A DNA stretch of 64,000 nt from Saccharum officinarum (Eukaryota; Streptophyta; Magnoliopsida; Poales; Poaceae). Location of the stretch: positions 13,232,346 through 13,296,345 of the forward strand of contig CM036215.1 of NCBI GenBank assembly GCA_020631735.1. The letters run 5' to 3'. Positions 32,492 through 43,828 of the stretch are shown here, piece after piece (the first letter of the stretch is position 1; the number at the start of each line of letters is the position of its first letter). The notes under the pieces are model-generated. The model did no database searches. It saw only the letters and a list, made by a program, of their open reading frames with translations, and had not been told where the DNA came from. Both the position numbers and the translations under genes were made by a program.

Positions 32492-33911
32492 CACAGGACC
32501 GAGGGAAGTTCGGCAACCCATCTCCTGCCATGTTTGTTTAGCTTGTCGAAAATTCTAGGCTTCAGGCCTTGCAGGACCATGTTGTTGGCACGTTCCACTT
32601 GGCCGTTCGTTTTTGGATGAGCCACGGCTGACCAGAGCACACAGATGTGGTGGTTGCCGCAGAAATCCATGAACTTTTTGCCAGTAAACTGGGTGTCGTT
32701 GTCCGTGATAATACAGTTGGGAACCCCAAAGCGATGGATGATGTCGGTGAAAAAGAGCACAGCTTGTTCGGACCTAATACTGGTGATAGGGCGAGCCTCG
32801 ATCCACTTGGAGAATTTGTCGATGGTGACAAGCAAGTGGGTGAACCCTCCAGTTGTTCTTTTTAAAGGTCCGACAAGGTCGAGCCCCCAAACGGCAAATG
32901 GCCACATGATGGGAATGGTTTGCAGGGCATGTGCTGGAAGGTGGGTCTGTCTTGCATAGTATTGGCAACCGTTACAGGAGTGCACTAGCTCGACAGCGTC
33001 GAAGACTGCGGTTGGCCAGTAGAAGCCTTGTCGGAAAGCATTTCCGACAAGGGTTCGAGGCGCTGCGTGGTGACCACAAGCCCCCGAGTGTAGATCGTCG
33101 AGCAGGTCTCTGCCTTCTTCATTTGTGATGCACCGTTGGAGGATGCCAATAGAGCTACGGTGATACAGCTCCCTACTGTCGCCGACGATTACAAAGGTTT
33201 TGGCCCTATGAGCGATCCGTCGAGCCTCGGTCTTATCCGAGGAGAGGTCTCCTCGGATAAGGTAGTCGAGGTACGGAACGCGCCAGTCAAGCTCGAGGTT
33301 AGATGGTGGGGTCGAGCCCTCCACCTGCATGGCTTCAGCCCCGGTCGAGGGGGCCTCTGCCTCAGGTGGGGCATCGAGGAACGTCCCGTCGACCCTTCCG
33401 TCTGGCCCAAGGTGGACGGATGGCTGCTGGAGGTCTTTTGCGAAGACATCTGGTGGAACCGTGGTTCTACTGGACGTGATTTTTGCGAGTTCATTGGCGG
33501 CCTCGTTATACCTGCGTGCGATGTGGTTGAGCTCGAGGCCGTGAAACTTGTCCTCGAGGCGCCGCACCTCTTGGCAGTAGGCTTCCATTTTGGGATCACG
33601 GCAGCTTGAGCTCTTCACGACCTGATCGATTACGAGCTGGGAGTCGCCTCGAACGTCGAGGTGTCGGACCCCGAGCTCGATGACAATTCTCAGCCCTGTA
33701 ACAAGCGCCTCGTATTCGGCGACGTTATTTGACGCAGGAAAATGAAGCCGAATGATGTAGCGCATGTGAACCCCGAGGGGCGAGATGAAGAGCAAACCCA
33801 CGCCTGCTCCTATTTTCATCAATGACCCATCGAAGTACATGGTCCAGAGCTCAGCCTGAAGCTGTGTAGGGGGGAGTTGGGTGTCGGTCCACTCGGCCAG
33901 GAAGTCTGCTA
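32492..33911 (-). pseudogene. pol: Gypsy archaeal-type RNase H and integrase (cut by insertion C)
   Basis: The frame runs MYFDGSLMKIGAGVG...YEALVTGL...DVRGDSQLVIDQV...YNEAANELAK, the second (archaeal-type) RNase H typical of Tat elements. The integrase zinc module (HHAAPRTLVGNAFRQGFYWP...CNGCQYYARQ) and catalytic core (GLDLVGPL, IITDNDTQF, TNGQVERANN) follow. It ends abruptly at SVLWSL where the copia LTR begins and resumes at 18976. The motif DNDTQF has aspartate where DNGTQF is usual, a likely disabling substitution. Confidence 0.9.
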
Positions 33912-34238
33912 ATACCTGCGACTTAATAGCTTGGTTTCCGAGAGCACCTCGCTGATGAAATAGACCGGTCTCTGGATGAGCAAGGTATGGGCTTCCTCGG
34001 CCCGTTCGACAACTAGGACTGCACTGACTACTTGCGATGTCGCGGCGACATAAAGTAGGAGGGGTTCTCCTAGGGTCGGAGGGATGAGGATTGGTGAGTT
34101 AGAGAGTGTGGCCTTGAGTTTTGCAAGGGCTTCCTCAGCCTCGAGGGTCCAGGAAAAGTGCTCCGATTTCTTCAAGAGATGGTACAAAGGGAGCGCTTTT
34201 TCGCCGAGGCATGAAATGAAATGGCTGAGTGCCACCAA
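33909..34238 (-). pseudogene. pol: Gypsy first RNase H remnant (internal deletion)
   Basis: Holds the connection and start of the classical RNase H (SHFISCLGEKALPLYHLLKK, EEALAKLKATLS, PLLLYVAATSQVVSAVLV, RPVYFISEVLSETK). The frame then jumps directly to the sequence that normally follows this domain (AIKSQVLADFLAEWTDTQLP). About 60 codons usual for the family are missing near 33925, so the domain is truncated. Frameshifts bound it on both sides. Confidence 0.75.
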
Positions 34239-36031
34239 GCAGCTGTGACCCTCTGTACGCCTTTCAGATCTCGGATGGGGCCCATTTTGGTTATTGCTGT
34301 GATTTTTTCTGGGTTGGCTTCGATGCCACGCTTAGGCACGATGAACCCTAAAAGCATACCTCGAGGAACGCCAAAAACGCACTTCTCAGGATTAAGCTTA
34401 ATGTTTTTCACTCGGAGACATTTGAATGCGACGTCAAGGTCTTTGACCAGATCGTTGGCTTGTTTGGTTTTGACAACGATGTCATTGATGTAAGCCTTGA
34501 CGGTCGACCCGATGTGTTCCCCGAAAACATGCTGCATGCATCGCTGGTACGTAGCCCCTGCGTTCTGGAGACCGAAAGGCATCGTAACGTAGCAGTACAT
34601 GCCGAATGGGGTAATGAATGAAGTCGCGAGCTGGTCGGACTCTTTCATTTTAATCGGGTGGTAATCGGAGTATGCATCTAAGAAAGAGAGAGTTTCACAT
34701 CCCGCGGTGGAATCAACGATTTGATCAATGCGTGGTAAAGGAAAGGGAACTTTTGGACATGCTTTATTTAAACTAGTATAGTCTACACACATCCTCCACT
34801 TCCCACTCTTTTTCTTGACTAATACAGGATTAGCTAGCCACTCAGGATGATGAACCTCCTTGATGAATCCGGCCTCCAGCAGCTTGTGAATCTCCTCACC
34901 GATGACCCTGCGCTTCTCCTCGTCGAAGCGGCGCAGGCGTTGTTTCACTGGTTTGGATCCGGCCCGGATCTCCAAGGCATGCTCGGCGACTTCCCTGGGT
35001 ATGCCCGGCATATCCGAGGGACTCCACGCAAAGATGTCGATGTTCACGCGGAGAAAGTCGATGAGCACGGCTTCCTATTTTGGATCGAGGGTGGCGCTGA
35101 TGCTCAGCACCTTCCCCTTGGGATCAGCAGGGTCGAGGGGCATGAGCTTGACGTCCTCTGCAGGCTCAAAGCTGCCGGCGTGGTGCTTTGGGTCGGGAAT
35201 CTCGTTGGCGAGACCGTCGAGGTCTGCAGCCAAGGTCACCACTTCCAAAACAGCCTCACCGTGCTCGACACACTCAACGTCGCACTCGTAGGCATGTTCA
35301 TACGAGGGCCCCACAGTGATGACACCATTTGGGTCTGGCATTTTAAGCTTAAGGTAGGTGTAGTTTGGGACCGCCATGAATTTGGCGTAGCATGGGTGCC
35401 CGAGGATAGCGTGGTATGTTCCGCGGAATCCAACCACTTCGAAAGTGAGCGTTTCCTTTCTGAAGTTGGCTGGTGTGCCAAAGCAAGCAGGCAGATCGAC
35501 CCGTCCGAGGGGTTCTGCCCGTTTTCTTGGCATGACTCCATGGAAGCCCCCGACGTTGGGTTGGAGGTGCGCTCTCTCGACCCCCAGAAGGTCGAGGGTC
35601 TGGGCATAGATGAAGTTGAGGCTGCTTTCGCCGTCCATGAGCACCTTGGTGAGGCGTGTGTTGGCGATGACGGGATCAATAACAAGCGGGTAGACTCCCG
35701 GACTGGGGACGTGGTCGGGATGATCATCACGGTCAAAAGTGATGGCCACCTCCGACCAGTCAAGGAAGCGGGGGACCGCCATTTGTACGGAGAAGACCTC
35801 ATGCCGCTCTCGCTTGTGCTGGCGCGCCGAGAGGCGGGTCGAGGGTCCTTCGTAGATCATGAAGCAGTCGTGGATCTCGGGGAATCCCCCATCCTTGTCG
35901 TCACCCTTCGGATCTTCCTTCTTGTCGTCCTTCTTAACGCTTATGCCCTCAAAGTACCTGCGGAGCATGTGACAATCTTCGAGGTTATGGTTAGTGGGTC
36001 CCTTGTGGTAGGGACACGGCTCTTTGAGCAT
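34239..36031 (-). pseudogene. pol: Gypsy protease and reverse transcriptase
   Basis: One frame with a single TAG (35075-35077, KATLDPK-x-EAVLIDF, probably from CAG). It holds the end of gag with its zinc-knuckle-like CPYHKG...HNLEDC, aspartic protease (VLMDGESSLNF at about 35635, Asp-Gly followed by Glu where Gly or Ser is usual) and RT (MCVDYTSLNKACPK, PFGLQNAGATYQR). The catalytic YVDD equivalent reads YIND at about 34484-34492, so the first aspartate is Asn; on the plus strand this is a CG to TG change. A frameshift follows near 34240. RT is inactive as read. Confidence 0.85.
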
Positions 36032-37920
36032 TTTGTCGAAGATGCCCCCACCGGGGGGCCTCGAGGTTTCTTGCGTTCGGCAGCAGCGACAAGCTCGTCG
36101 GTCGGGGCCTCAAGCTTGCCTTGCTGGTTCTTCTTCTTCTTTCGGTTGTTTCTCTTGGAGCCCTGATTGGAGCCCACGGGATCGTCGACCTTTTGCTTCC
36201 CTTTGTCCTGGTCACCTCCAAAGATGGCACCAACTGCCTCCTCACCGGCGGCAAAGTTGGTGACGATGTCCATCAATCCGTTGGCAATGAGTGGGGTGTT
36301 ACGACCCAACTCTCGGACCAACTCCTTGCAGGTGGTTCCAGAGAGGAAGGTCATAATTACGTCAGAGTCGGTGACGTTGGGGAGCTCGGTACGCTGCCGG
36401 GAGAAGCGCCGGATGTAATCCTGGAGGGATTCACCCGGTTTCTGCTTGCAACTTCGGAGGTCCCATGAGTTGCCAGGGCGCATGTAGGTCCCCTTGAAAT
36501 TGCCCTCGAACACCCTTACGAGATCATCCCAGTCGTGGATCTGTCGATGTGGGAGATCCTCGAGCCAGGCTCGGGCGGTGTCGAAGAGGAACAAGGGGAG
36601 TTGTCGAATGATGACCCGGTCATCGGTGGCCCCGCCCAGCTGACACGCCAAGCGGAAATCGGTGAGCCAAAGTTCGGGTTTGGTCTCGCCGTTGTACTTG
36701 GTTAGTGTCGTGGGAGGGCGAAATCGAGCCGGGAGCACTGTTTCACGAATAGCCTTACTGAAGACCCGAGGGCCCGGAGGCTCGGGTGAAGGACTACGAT
36801 CTTCCGAGCTATCGTAGCATCCGCCCCTGTGCACGTGGTAGCCTTGAGCCACGCCGTCACCGTGCTTGCGTGTGCGGCACTCGACGATGTTGCCACGGGT
36901 GTCTCGAGGTTCACGGTCGTTGGTGGTGGGCTCAGGGGCAGGAGCTACCCGGTTTCACCAGGCAGGCTTGGGATGAACCGAAGCTTCTCTCTCCTGTCGG
37001 GAGAGCTCGACGAGCCGCTCCGAGGCGGGCTCGCATCGCCTTGAGGCAGAGCTCTCGACCTGCTGCATGGCAGCAGTCTCGAGGAGTTCTCGGATTTCAT
37101 CTCGAGCCTGACGGGCGTCGGGGTTTGATGGCTCGGGCATGTTGCGGAGGAGCATGGCGGCGGCGACAACGTTTTGGCTGGCTCGAGCGAAAACCGGGGG
37201 GTCAACCACCCGATCCTCGTCGATGCGACGGTTGACGTTGCGGGCCCTCTCGCGAGCCCTTCCGCCAAGTGCGTGTTCCCCGCGCTCATGCTCGAGGGTT
37301 TGTTGGAGTAGATGCAGGTTTTCTCGTTCCTCATCAAGCCTATCCTGCAACTCGTGGATCTGCTCGAGCTGGATTCCTTGATCCACGAGGAACTGAGCCT
37401 CGTCCTGCTCAGCAGGGAGCTCGACATGAGGTGGCATGTGCCTTCCTTCGACTGGTTCTTCGTCCTCTGATTCTGACGTGCTTTCAACATCGATGTTGAA
37501 GCATTCACGGGTCGGATCGTAGGTGTCATCAGCCGAGTCAGAGTCAGGAGCGCCAATGTAGTAGTATGACAGGGGAATGTGAGGCCGTTGCGAATCGCCT
37601 CTGTGATCGCGACGCTGAGAAGCGGTCACACGGGGCTCTGTTTCTAGGGTTTCCGTAGAGTCCAGATAATTAGAGGTTGGCGTGGATGCAACGAGGTCCA
37701 GAGTGGAGCGTAGATGGTGCCCGAGGAGTTCCTCGTAGGCACTCATGTTGGTGCTTACGGAGGAAGCGTATACCCGGGCAACCGAGTCTAGCCCAAATGG
37801 GAATGGTGATGGAGATGTCGCTGTCCGCGCCAGAATGGTTGATCCGGGCAGTGGTGGTGTCTCACCGGACAGGGGAGCGGCGGAGTTCTCCGTCGGCATC
37901 GTACCCTCAGCTAAGCACAT
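36032..37920 (-). pseudogene. gag: Gypsy Gag
   Basis: ATG at 37899 (MPTENSAAP) or 37920. The frame carries an N-terminal region with an acidic linker and coiled coil (QLEQIHELQDRLDEERENLHLLQQ), then the retrotransposon gag domain (KYNGETKPELWLTDFRLACQLGG, ARAWLEDLP, FKGTYMRPGNSWDL, YIRRFSRQRTELPN). One TGA (36955-36957) interrupts it, in the same frame on both sides. A 1-nt change in a C/G homopolymer at about 36044-36060 shifts the frame before the protease part. It would have formed the element's particle. Confidence 0.85.
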
Positions 37921-38279
37921 CCTACCCAGACCCTCAACGAGGAAATCTGGGCCGGTGTCTGGCTGAGAGGCGCCAGATCAGGGAATCCCATCACCCTCCG
38001 TGAGGCGAAGACGGTGGTTGCGCCAGGCTCGTCGTCGTCGGGCGGCTCGCGCCTGCCTAGAGCGACGGTACCGGTGGATCGCTCCCCCAGGCTGGGAGAG
38101 CTCGTAATCCTCATCGGTTGGGTGCCTGGGCGGGAAGATGACCATATCATAGCCACAGCCAAGCGACATGAACTCCAAACTCCTGAACCAGATTACCATG
38201 GCCAACGGGATAGGGCGTTCGGGGTCAGCCATCCAGGAAGAAAGGCGGGAAAGCGACGTTGGCACGCAGCGGTCCCCTA

Positions 38280-38293
38280 CCTGGCGCGCCAAC
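38280..38293 (-). promoter_or_regulatory. Gypsy primer binding site region
   Basis: On the minus strand, GTTGGCGCGCCAGG directly follows the LTR end (ACCGACA). The TGGCGC start is usual for plant Gypsy primer sites; the exact tRNA is not assigned. Confidence 0.6.
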
Positions 38294-39356
38294 TGTCGGT
38301 GTCCGGTCCCGAGGGGGTCCTAAACCGACTAGTAAATGCTGCGTGTCCCTATCCTGGATGGTGATGCAAGGAGAACACATGAGGGTTTATCCTGGTTCGG
38401 GCCGAAGAATACCCTACGTCCAGCGGGGGGAGAGAGTTTTGTATTTCCTTGCACCGGGGTGCTTGTGTAGGGGTTACAAGCTTGCGAGAGAGGATGACGA
38501 GCCCAAGTCTCAAAGAGAGAAAAAAGAGTACAAGGATGATTGCTTGAGATGTTGATCTCTATCTTGTGTCTTGCCCGTAGTCCCTGTCTTCGTAGGGTCC
38601 TGGCCTCCCCTTTTTATAGGGTCGGAGGAGGCCAGGGTACCGGGGAGCCTTGAGACGATGTTATGTCGATCCCTGTTGAGGTGACTGTAGCGACGTGCCC
38701 TAGAAATGGCCGGCCATCCCTGGATACGATGGTGACGTCAGGGATGAGACGACGGAATGACCCGGAGCACCGTGCCATGCCGGGTCGAGGCCGGGTCGAG
38801 GTCGAATGGATAAGGCCGAATCCCTGAGATTGTGGAATACGGGTCTTGTCGTATCTTCCCTCGAGGGTGATCGTCGGTAAACAGTGTACGGTAAGGCGTG
38901 TACAGTGACAGCTTTCACCTCCCATCCTGGGATGGGCAGTAAAACAGTGAAGGCTGACACCGGCATTGCTCACACGTCGATCCTGGTTGCGACCATACCA
39001 GTTGGTGGGAGTAGTTAATCTCATTAAATGCTCTGACTTTTGTCCTGGGGCAGGTGAAGTGAGGGGGTCGAGCGCCCGTCCCGTGGTCACGCGAGTCGGA
39101 GATTTTTCCGTTGGGTCTCATGCGAGTCAGAGTGTGGTCGAGGTGCTTCGCCGTACAGGGTGCAGTCGAGGTGTTCCCGTCGAGGGTGCCTCCTACGAGT
39201 CAGAGCCGGAGCGCGGTCGAGGCGCTCCGTCGAGCCGGCCTCGTACGAGACGGACTTGACGTGCGGTTTTGAGGTGGGCTGCGTTATACTGTGGCTTAGT
39301 CGTTTTCTTTTTTTTATTATCAATGATGTGGGTACCCCATACTGTTGGTACCGACA
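38294..39356 (-). repeat. Gypsy 5' LTR
   Basis: 1063 bp with TGTCGG/CCGACA ends. On the minus strand CCCTATAAAAAGGGGAGG supplies a TATA box at about 38611-38619. The inner half matches 7451-7795. Flanked on the right by AATTG, the probable target duplication. Confidence 0.9.
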
Positions 39357-39850
39357 AATTGTGTAGTGCATCTGTCACCCTAGGCTTGTAAGATCATAGC
39401 TAGTGTAGTGTTTATTAGGGCGCCTTGTTGTCTAATTTGTTTGTCGTGTTTCTACTTCGTAGAAATTCTAATTAGGCCCTTTATCCCACTCGAGCCATCA
39501 TTAAATCCTTTGACGTAATAAGATAGACGACGGTGTAGGCACTAGGCGACACAATTCTTTGTAGGAATTATTTTTCCCATATTATTCCTGAAGAAATTTT
39601 ATATCTTTCAACTAATAAGATAGACGACGGTGCAGACACTAGGTGACACATTGGCTGTCCCTATAACCTCACCGAATTACAATTGCAGCCCCTATTCATC
39701 AGCTTAGCAGGGTCCCATGCATGTACTACCATCGATCTCTGAGGCGTACGTAGTGAATATGGAGCAGCTGAAACATGGCACCAGCACCACACTATCCAAT
39801 GATTCTATATAGCGCAACTGTATTATTGGCTGAGACTTAGGAGTACTCGG
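39357..39850. repeat. flank of the Gypsy element with a 37-bp direct repeat
   Basis: Two copies of a 37-bp sequence beginning AATAAGATAGACGACGGTG lie at 39517-39553 and 39614-39650, differing at three positions. The surroundings look like an older LTR or intergenic repeat; no gene is seen. Confidence 0.5.
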
Positions 39851-40815
39851 ATCCCTCCATCCCAAAATAAATATCATTATGGTATTCAGACCATTTACAG
39901 TAAAAAGATAAACGAACACTGAGTTGACGTATAGTTAATTATCATTTCCCGTAGGAATGCACTTCCCTATAAGAAATTTAACAATGAGTTTTCAAGCATC
40001 TAAAGAAAAAGGATGTTGTTGCGATCCGTGGGTGCGACACATATGAAAAAGTCCAGCATTCATCATCATTGCGGCGTATCCAAGAATAAAATTGGCTTCC
40101 AAGCTACAGAAACGATAGTTGGGCGTGGACAGCCTACTTATAGGCAGGAGAAAGTGCAAGATTCTATAATCCAGGTCATCCACCGAGAGGAAGTTAAACC
40201 AACTAACCAGCATTAGGTTTCTTATTATGGTATACTATTAGCTAGAACCTACCTATTCAGATTTGAGTTTTGGACCCATAACACGTGTTTGTTGTATTTA
40301 TGCTCGTATTTTTTCAGCTAATTACACTTTCTGTGTGTCCGTTGCTGGCAAGGCGTACTCCTGCATGAATATGATACCTCGCAAATTTCAATACCAGCTC
40401 TGCTCATCTATAACGTGTTTCGAAAATATAAAAACCTGTGATCCCAAGAGTGTTGGGCCTCAATTATTTGTTATGTCAGCCTTTGTAAACAAGACCGGAT
40501 CCACCAGTATCTTTACCTATTGAGACGGGAGTCGTCATGAACTCATGATAGCTCAGATGCTCAATACACGTTTCTTTTTGTCGGAGCCCAATACACATCC
40601 GATCGTTGGTTTGTGGACCAATTGGGCTCACATGTCCTTGAGACAGCCCATTTCGAGAACCTAAACCCGCTGGGCAGCAGGAACGGCCCATTTCCCATGG
40701 AGATTTCTTCCTTCTTTGTCCACAAATCTGCATCCGCATCGCTGAAATTATTCATCCGGCACGGGCACGGCAGTCCAGCCTTATGTCAGGCTACGGATCA
40801 AGCCTGACGGAGTTT
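39851..40815. other. no gene seen; one Stowaway-like end
   Basis: CCCTCCATCCCAAAATAAAT at 39853-39872 resembles one end of a Stowaway MITE, but no matching second end is found, so it may be a relic. Short open frames on both strands show no recognisable domain. Confidence 0.35.
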
Positions 40816-40820
40816 TAAGT

Positions 40821-41421
40821 CCAGTCTCAATGGATTTCATGCACGTTAAATATGGTGCCATATCAGCAGAAAGAAGCTTTTTGCATGAAACTGGGAGGAG
40901 AGAGAGGGGAAACGTTTCTTAGAGATGAAACGAGTCAGCCCGGTTTCCAAAATGTTGAAAATCGTGTGAAACCCCCACTGAGGACTCAGATTCGTTTCAT
41001 CCGGTCTTCTTCGATTGCTCCACCGCGGGCTCCGCTGGCCGGGGCGTGGGGGCGAGCGGGCGCGAGGCACGGGGGGTGAGCGGGAGCTCCTCCGGCCACG
41101 GGCAGGCGCGAGCGGAAGCTCCGCCGCGGTCTCCTCCTCCGGCCGCGAGGGCTCCACCGGCCACGGGCTCCTCCGCCGGTCGCGAGCTCCTCCGCCGGCC
41201 GCGGGCTCCTCCGCCGAGCGTCTTCCTCCTCTGGCCGCGGCACACAGGCAGGGAAGAAAGGGTAGAGAGAGATGGGAAAAAAGAGAGATCTGGTGGGACC
41301 TACGAAAAGTCTAAAATAATCCATGAAACTGTGCAATGAAACTATATATTGAGAGAGACCTGTTTCATGCTAAGTTTTACATCTTGAAAACTGGGAGATG
41401 AAATCTTACACTGAGACTAGC
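40821..41421. mobile_element. MITE-like non-autonomous DNA element with GC-rich core
   Basis: The ends CCAGTCTCAATG and (reverse strand) CTAGTCTCAGTG form short inverted repeats. They are followed by subterminal TTTCATGC/GATGAAAC motifs at both ends and flanked by TTAAG at 40816-40820 and 41422-41426. The core at 41020-41240 is GC-rich and holds imperfect tandem units of about 18-20 bp built on GCTCCTCCGCCGG. No transposase is present. The superfamily is uncertain. Confidence 0.6.
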
Positions 41422-41426
41422 TTAAG

Positions 41427-42324
41427 TGGATTGCGATAAAGAATTGAATCAAGAACAGCTAAGAACTGAACATAACTACTCTGTAACTGAATGGCAAAGA
41501 CAGAATATAGAATAGATGTTCAGTTCATCGACATCGTTCCCCTCGCCCAGACAGCAGGTTATTTTTGTTTTTTGAAAACCACCGGCGAGAAAATCACCAG
41601 GCATATATTAATAGAGAAGAAGAGTAACAAACGAAAACAAACAACAAATAAAATAAAAACACGCACAGTGTCGCGACAGCTTGACACTATCGCAACAAAA
41701 AGAACCCACTAAACCTTCAAAGCACCGGCAAGCAAAAACACCATCAAGCACGCCATAGAGAAACAAGCGAAGAGCTTGAGGGAGGAGGAGCTCTCAATAG
41801 CGATGCCTCCAAGGAGGGAAGCGGCATTCACAAGTGCCACCAACGCCAAGCTGAGAACCAAGGTTTTTCAACCAGACCTTTATTATGAGACAAGAGACCT
41901 CATGACAATGCCTCCAACGAGGATTGTGGCGCCAAGGCATCACCATTGCCGGCCATGACTCAGAGTCGGGCAGGGCATTAGCCCGAAAGTCCTCCATCTC
42001 CAAAACCACACCCAAGCACCACACAGGAAGTAGCCGCTAGCAGGAGATCGTTGCCTTGCCGACCATGTCACACGCATGCGTGACATGTCGACACCGCGCC
42101 AACCCAAAAGGACCGCCTCCATCCCGCTCGACACCAACCACCACAATTGTTCCTACGGCAACGGCAAGGAGCTCCACCAACACCATTTCACGTTGCCATC
42201 CAGTAGTCTTCAAGACATGTCACAAGCAACTCTGCTTGGGTTGCCGTCTGCAAAAGGCCGCATTCAATCAATTGACGCTGTGGCAACAAGCTGGAAGCAT
42301 ATATTATATACCGCCCTTGCAAGT
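41427..42324. other. repeat-like segment, no gene seen
   Basis: A-rich and C-rich sequence with a stretch (41560-41650) that looks like the 3' end of an old retroelement in reverse. No convincing coding frame; the short open frames have no domain. It ends at the LINE target site (42325). Confidence 0.3.
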
Positions 42325-42340
42325 CCTTTGGCCCACTAAT

Positions 42341-43812
42341 TTTTTTTAAAAGGAGGAAAACCTCTGCTTTTAGAAAGCAACGTAACAGTTTCACATACTG
42401 GGGTTACCAGTTTTGATAAGAAAAAAACAAAACCCAACATTACAAGCCTATTACAAAACAGAAAGTTCGCCACCTCCAAAGGGGGGAAACTGTAGGCTTG
42501 AAAGTTCTAGAGCAGGCAGCGACGAAGGAGCTTAAACTTCATGAAAGGGTACCAGGTCCTTCTCCGAACGCAGCACAACACAGCAACCAGACAGCCAAAC
42601 AAAAGGCAGACTAGAAACCTTCCAAGCCAGACATAAAGCTAAATCTCCGTAACATCAAAAGGGCATATTACGCTCGGCTTGAATGTTTTAAGCCAACTTG
42701 CAATGGACTCTTTTGCCTGCAGGATGTGCACCTGATCTTTCTCCTTGAGCAAAACGCTCCATCTCTGTATCAAAGATAAAGCATTATAAATCACATCAAT
42801 TGGCGCTTTAGGGATCTTTTTCTCAATAGCAATTTTGTTTCTAGCTGTCCAAAGCGCCCATGCAAACCCAGAAAACTTAAACAAGGTTAACTTGTTCGAG
42901 AGTGGCCCTTGCCCATCAACCAGCTGCTACAAAAAAGGTCCCAGGAAGAAGGATAAGAAGTCAGATTAAAAACTTCACAAATGACTTCCCACACAAACTT
43001 AGCTAAGTGGCACCTGAAAAAAACATGATCTATATTTTCAGGGCAATCACAAAGAAAACAAATAATAGATCCCTTCCACTTCTTCTTTGCTAAATTGACA
43101 GCAACTTGCAGTTTATTGTTAGAGTTTGCCAGAGAAAGAATTTGATTTTTAAAGGAACTCTACATTTCCAAATGATCCCAGCCAGTCTACTACTGACTCC
43201 CCTGTCAGTCAGGAATCTATATAAAGATTTAGTAGTGAACATCTTCTTTTTCTCCAAGGCCCATTGTACACAATCCGCTTTATTGTCAGTTAATGAACAG
43301 TCATTCAAAATATGAAGAAGGCCAAGCCATCGATCATAATCCTGGGTAGAAAGGCATCGTTTAAAATCCACAAACCAGTCCCCGTCAGCTCGACAATCAC
43401 TCACATAGCAAAGTGGATTTCTGGTAAGTTTGTATAAATCGCTAAAGAAGATTTTCAGGGGCACATCATGAGCCCAGCTGTCCTCCCAAAAGCGACAGAG
43501 TTTACCGTTCCCCACCTGAAAGAATGCACCCCATTTGAAAAGATGCTTCACCTGGTGCAAGCCTTTCCAAAACTGTGATGCTCCATTTATTTTTGAGTTA
43601 GAAAACCATGTTCCCCTAAATATTTGGCTTTTAAATTCTAAACCAAAGATCATCAGGCTGTTGAAATTTTTTTCAGATCCATTTAACTAGGAGGCTCTCG
43701 TTCATAATGTTCGTGTTTATAATATCCAGACCCCCTTGATCTTTTGGCCTGCTTACTATTTCTCATTTCGCCATGTGATACCTAAACTTCTCTTCGGCCC
43801 CTTGCCAAAGAA
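42341..43812 (-). mobile_element. 5'-truncated L1-type LINE with 16-bp target duplication
   Basis: Perfect direct repeats CCTTTGGCCCACTAAT at 42325-42340 and 43813-43828 bound a minus-strand LINE 3' piece; a short T/A run at 42341-42352 marks the 3' end. It keeps the zinc-binding RT-associated domain after RT (43090-43653: FWEDSW, WALEKKKMFTTKSLYRFL, WKCRVPLKIKFFLWQ). A frameshift leads to the CFLCDC...HVFFRC finger (about 42960-43090), and a C-terminal frame lies at 42639-42884 (FAWALWTARNKIAIE). It lacks the endonuclease and catalytic RT and cannot move. Confidence 0.88.
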
Positions 43813-43828
43813 CCTTTGGCCCACTAAT

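Larger units (their letters stand above)
7451..39356 (-). mobile_element. Tat-lineage Ty3/Gypsy retrotransposon (host of the nest)
   Basis: On the minus strand the order is 5' LTR (38294-39356), primer site, gag, protease, RT, RNase H remnant, archaeal-type RNase H, integrase, then an antisense spliced gene and the 3' LTR piece. A second RNase H before integrase and an antisense ORF near the 3' end are hallmarks of the Tat lineage. It is split by element C (in integrase), a probable solo LTR (8515-13553) and element A (in the 3' LTR), so the outer part of that LTR lies off the window. The right target flank is probably AATTG (39357-39361). All its genes are broken. Confidence 0.85.

Noticed and set aside
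34847..36166. Long open plus-strand frame of 439 codons
   Set aside because: It is the reverse of the Gypsy gag-protease-RT frames, which carry real domain motifs; the plus frame has none.
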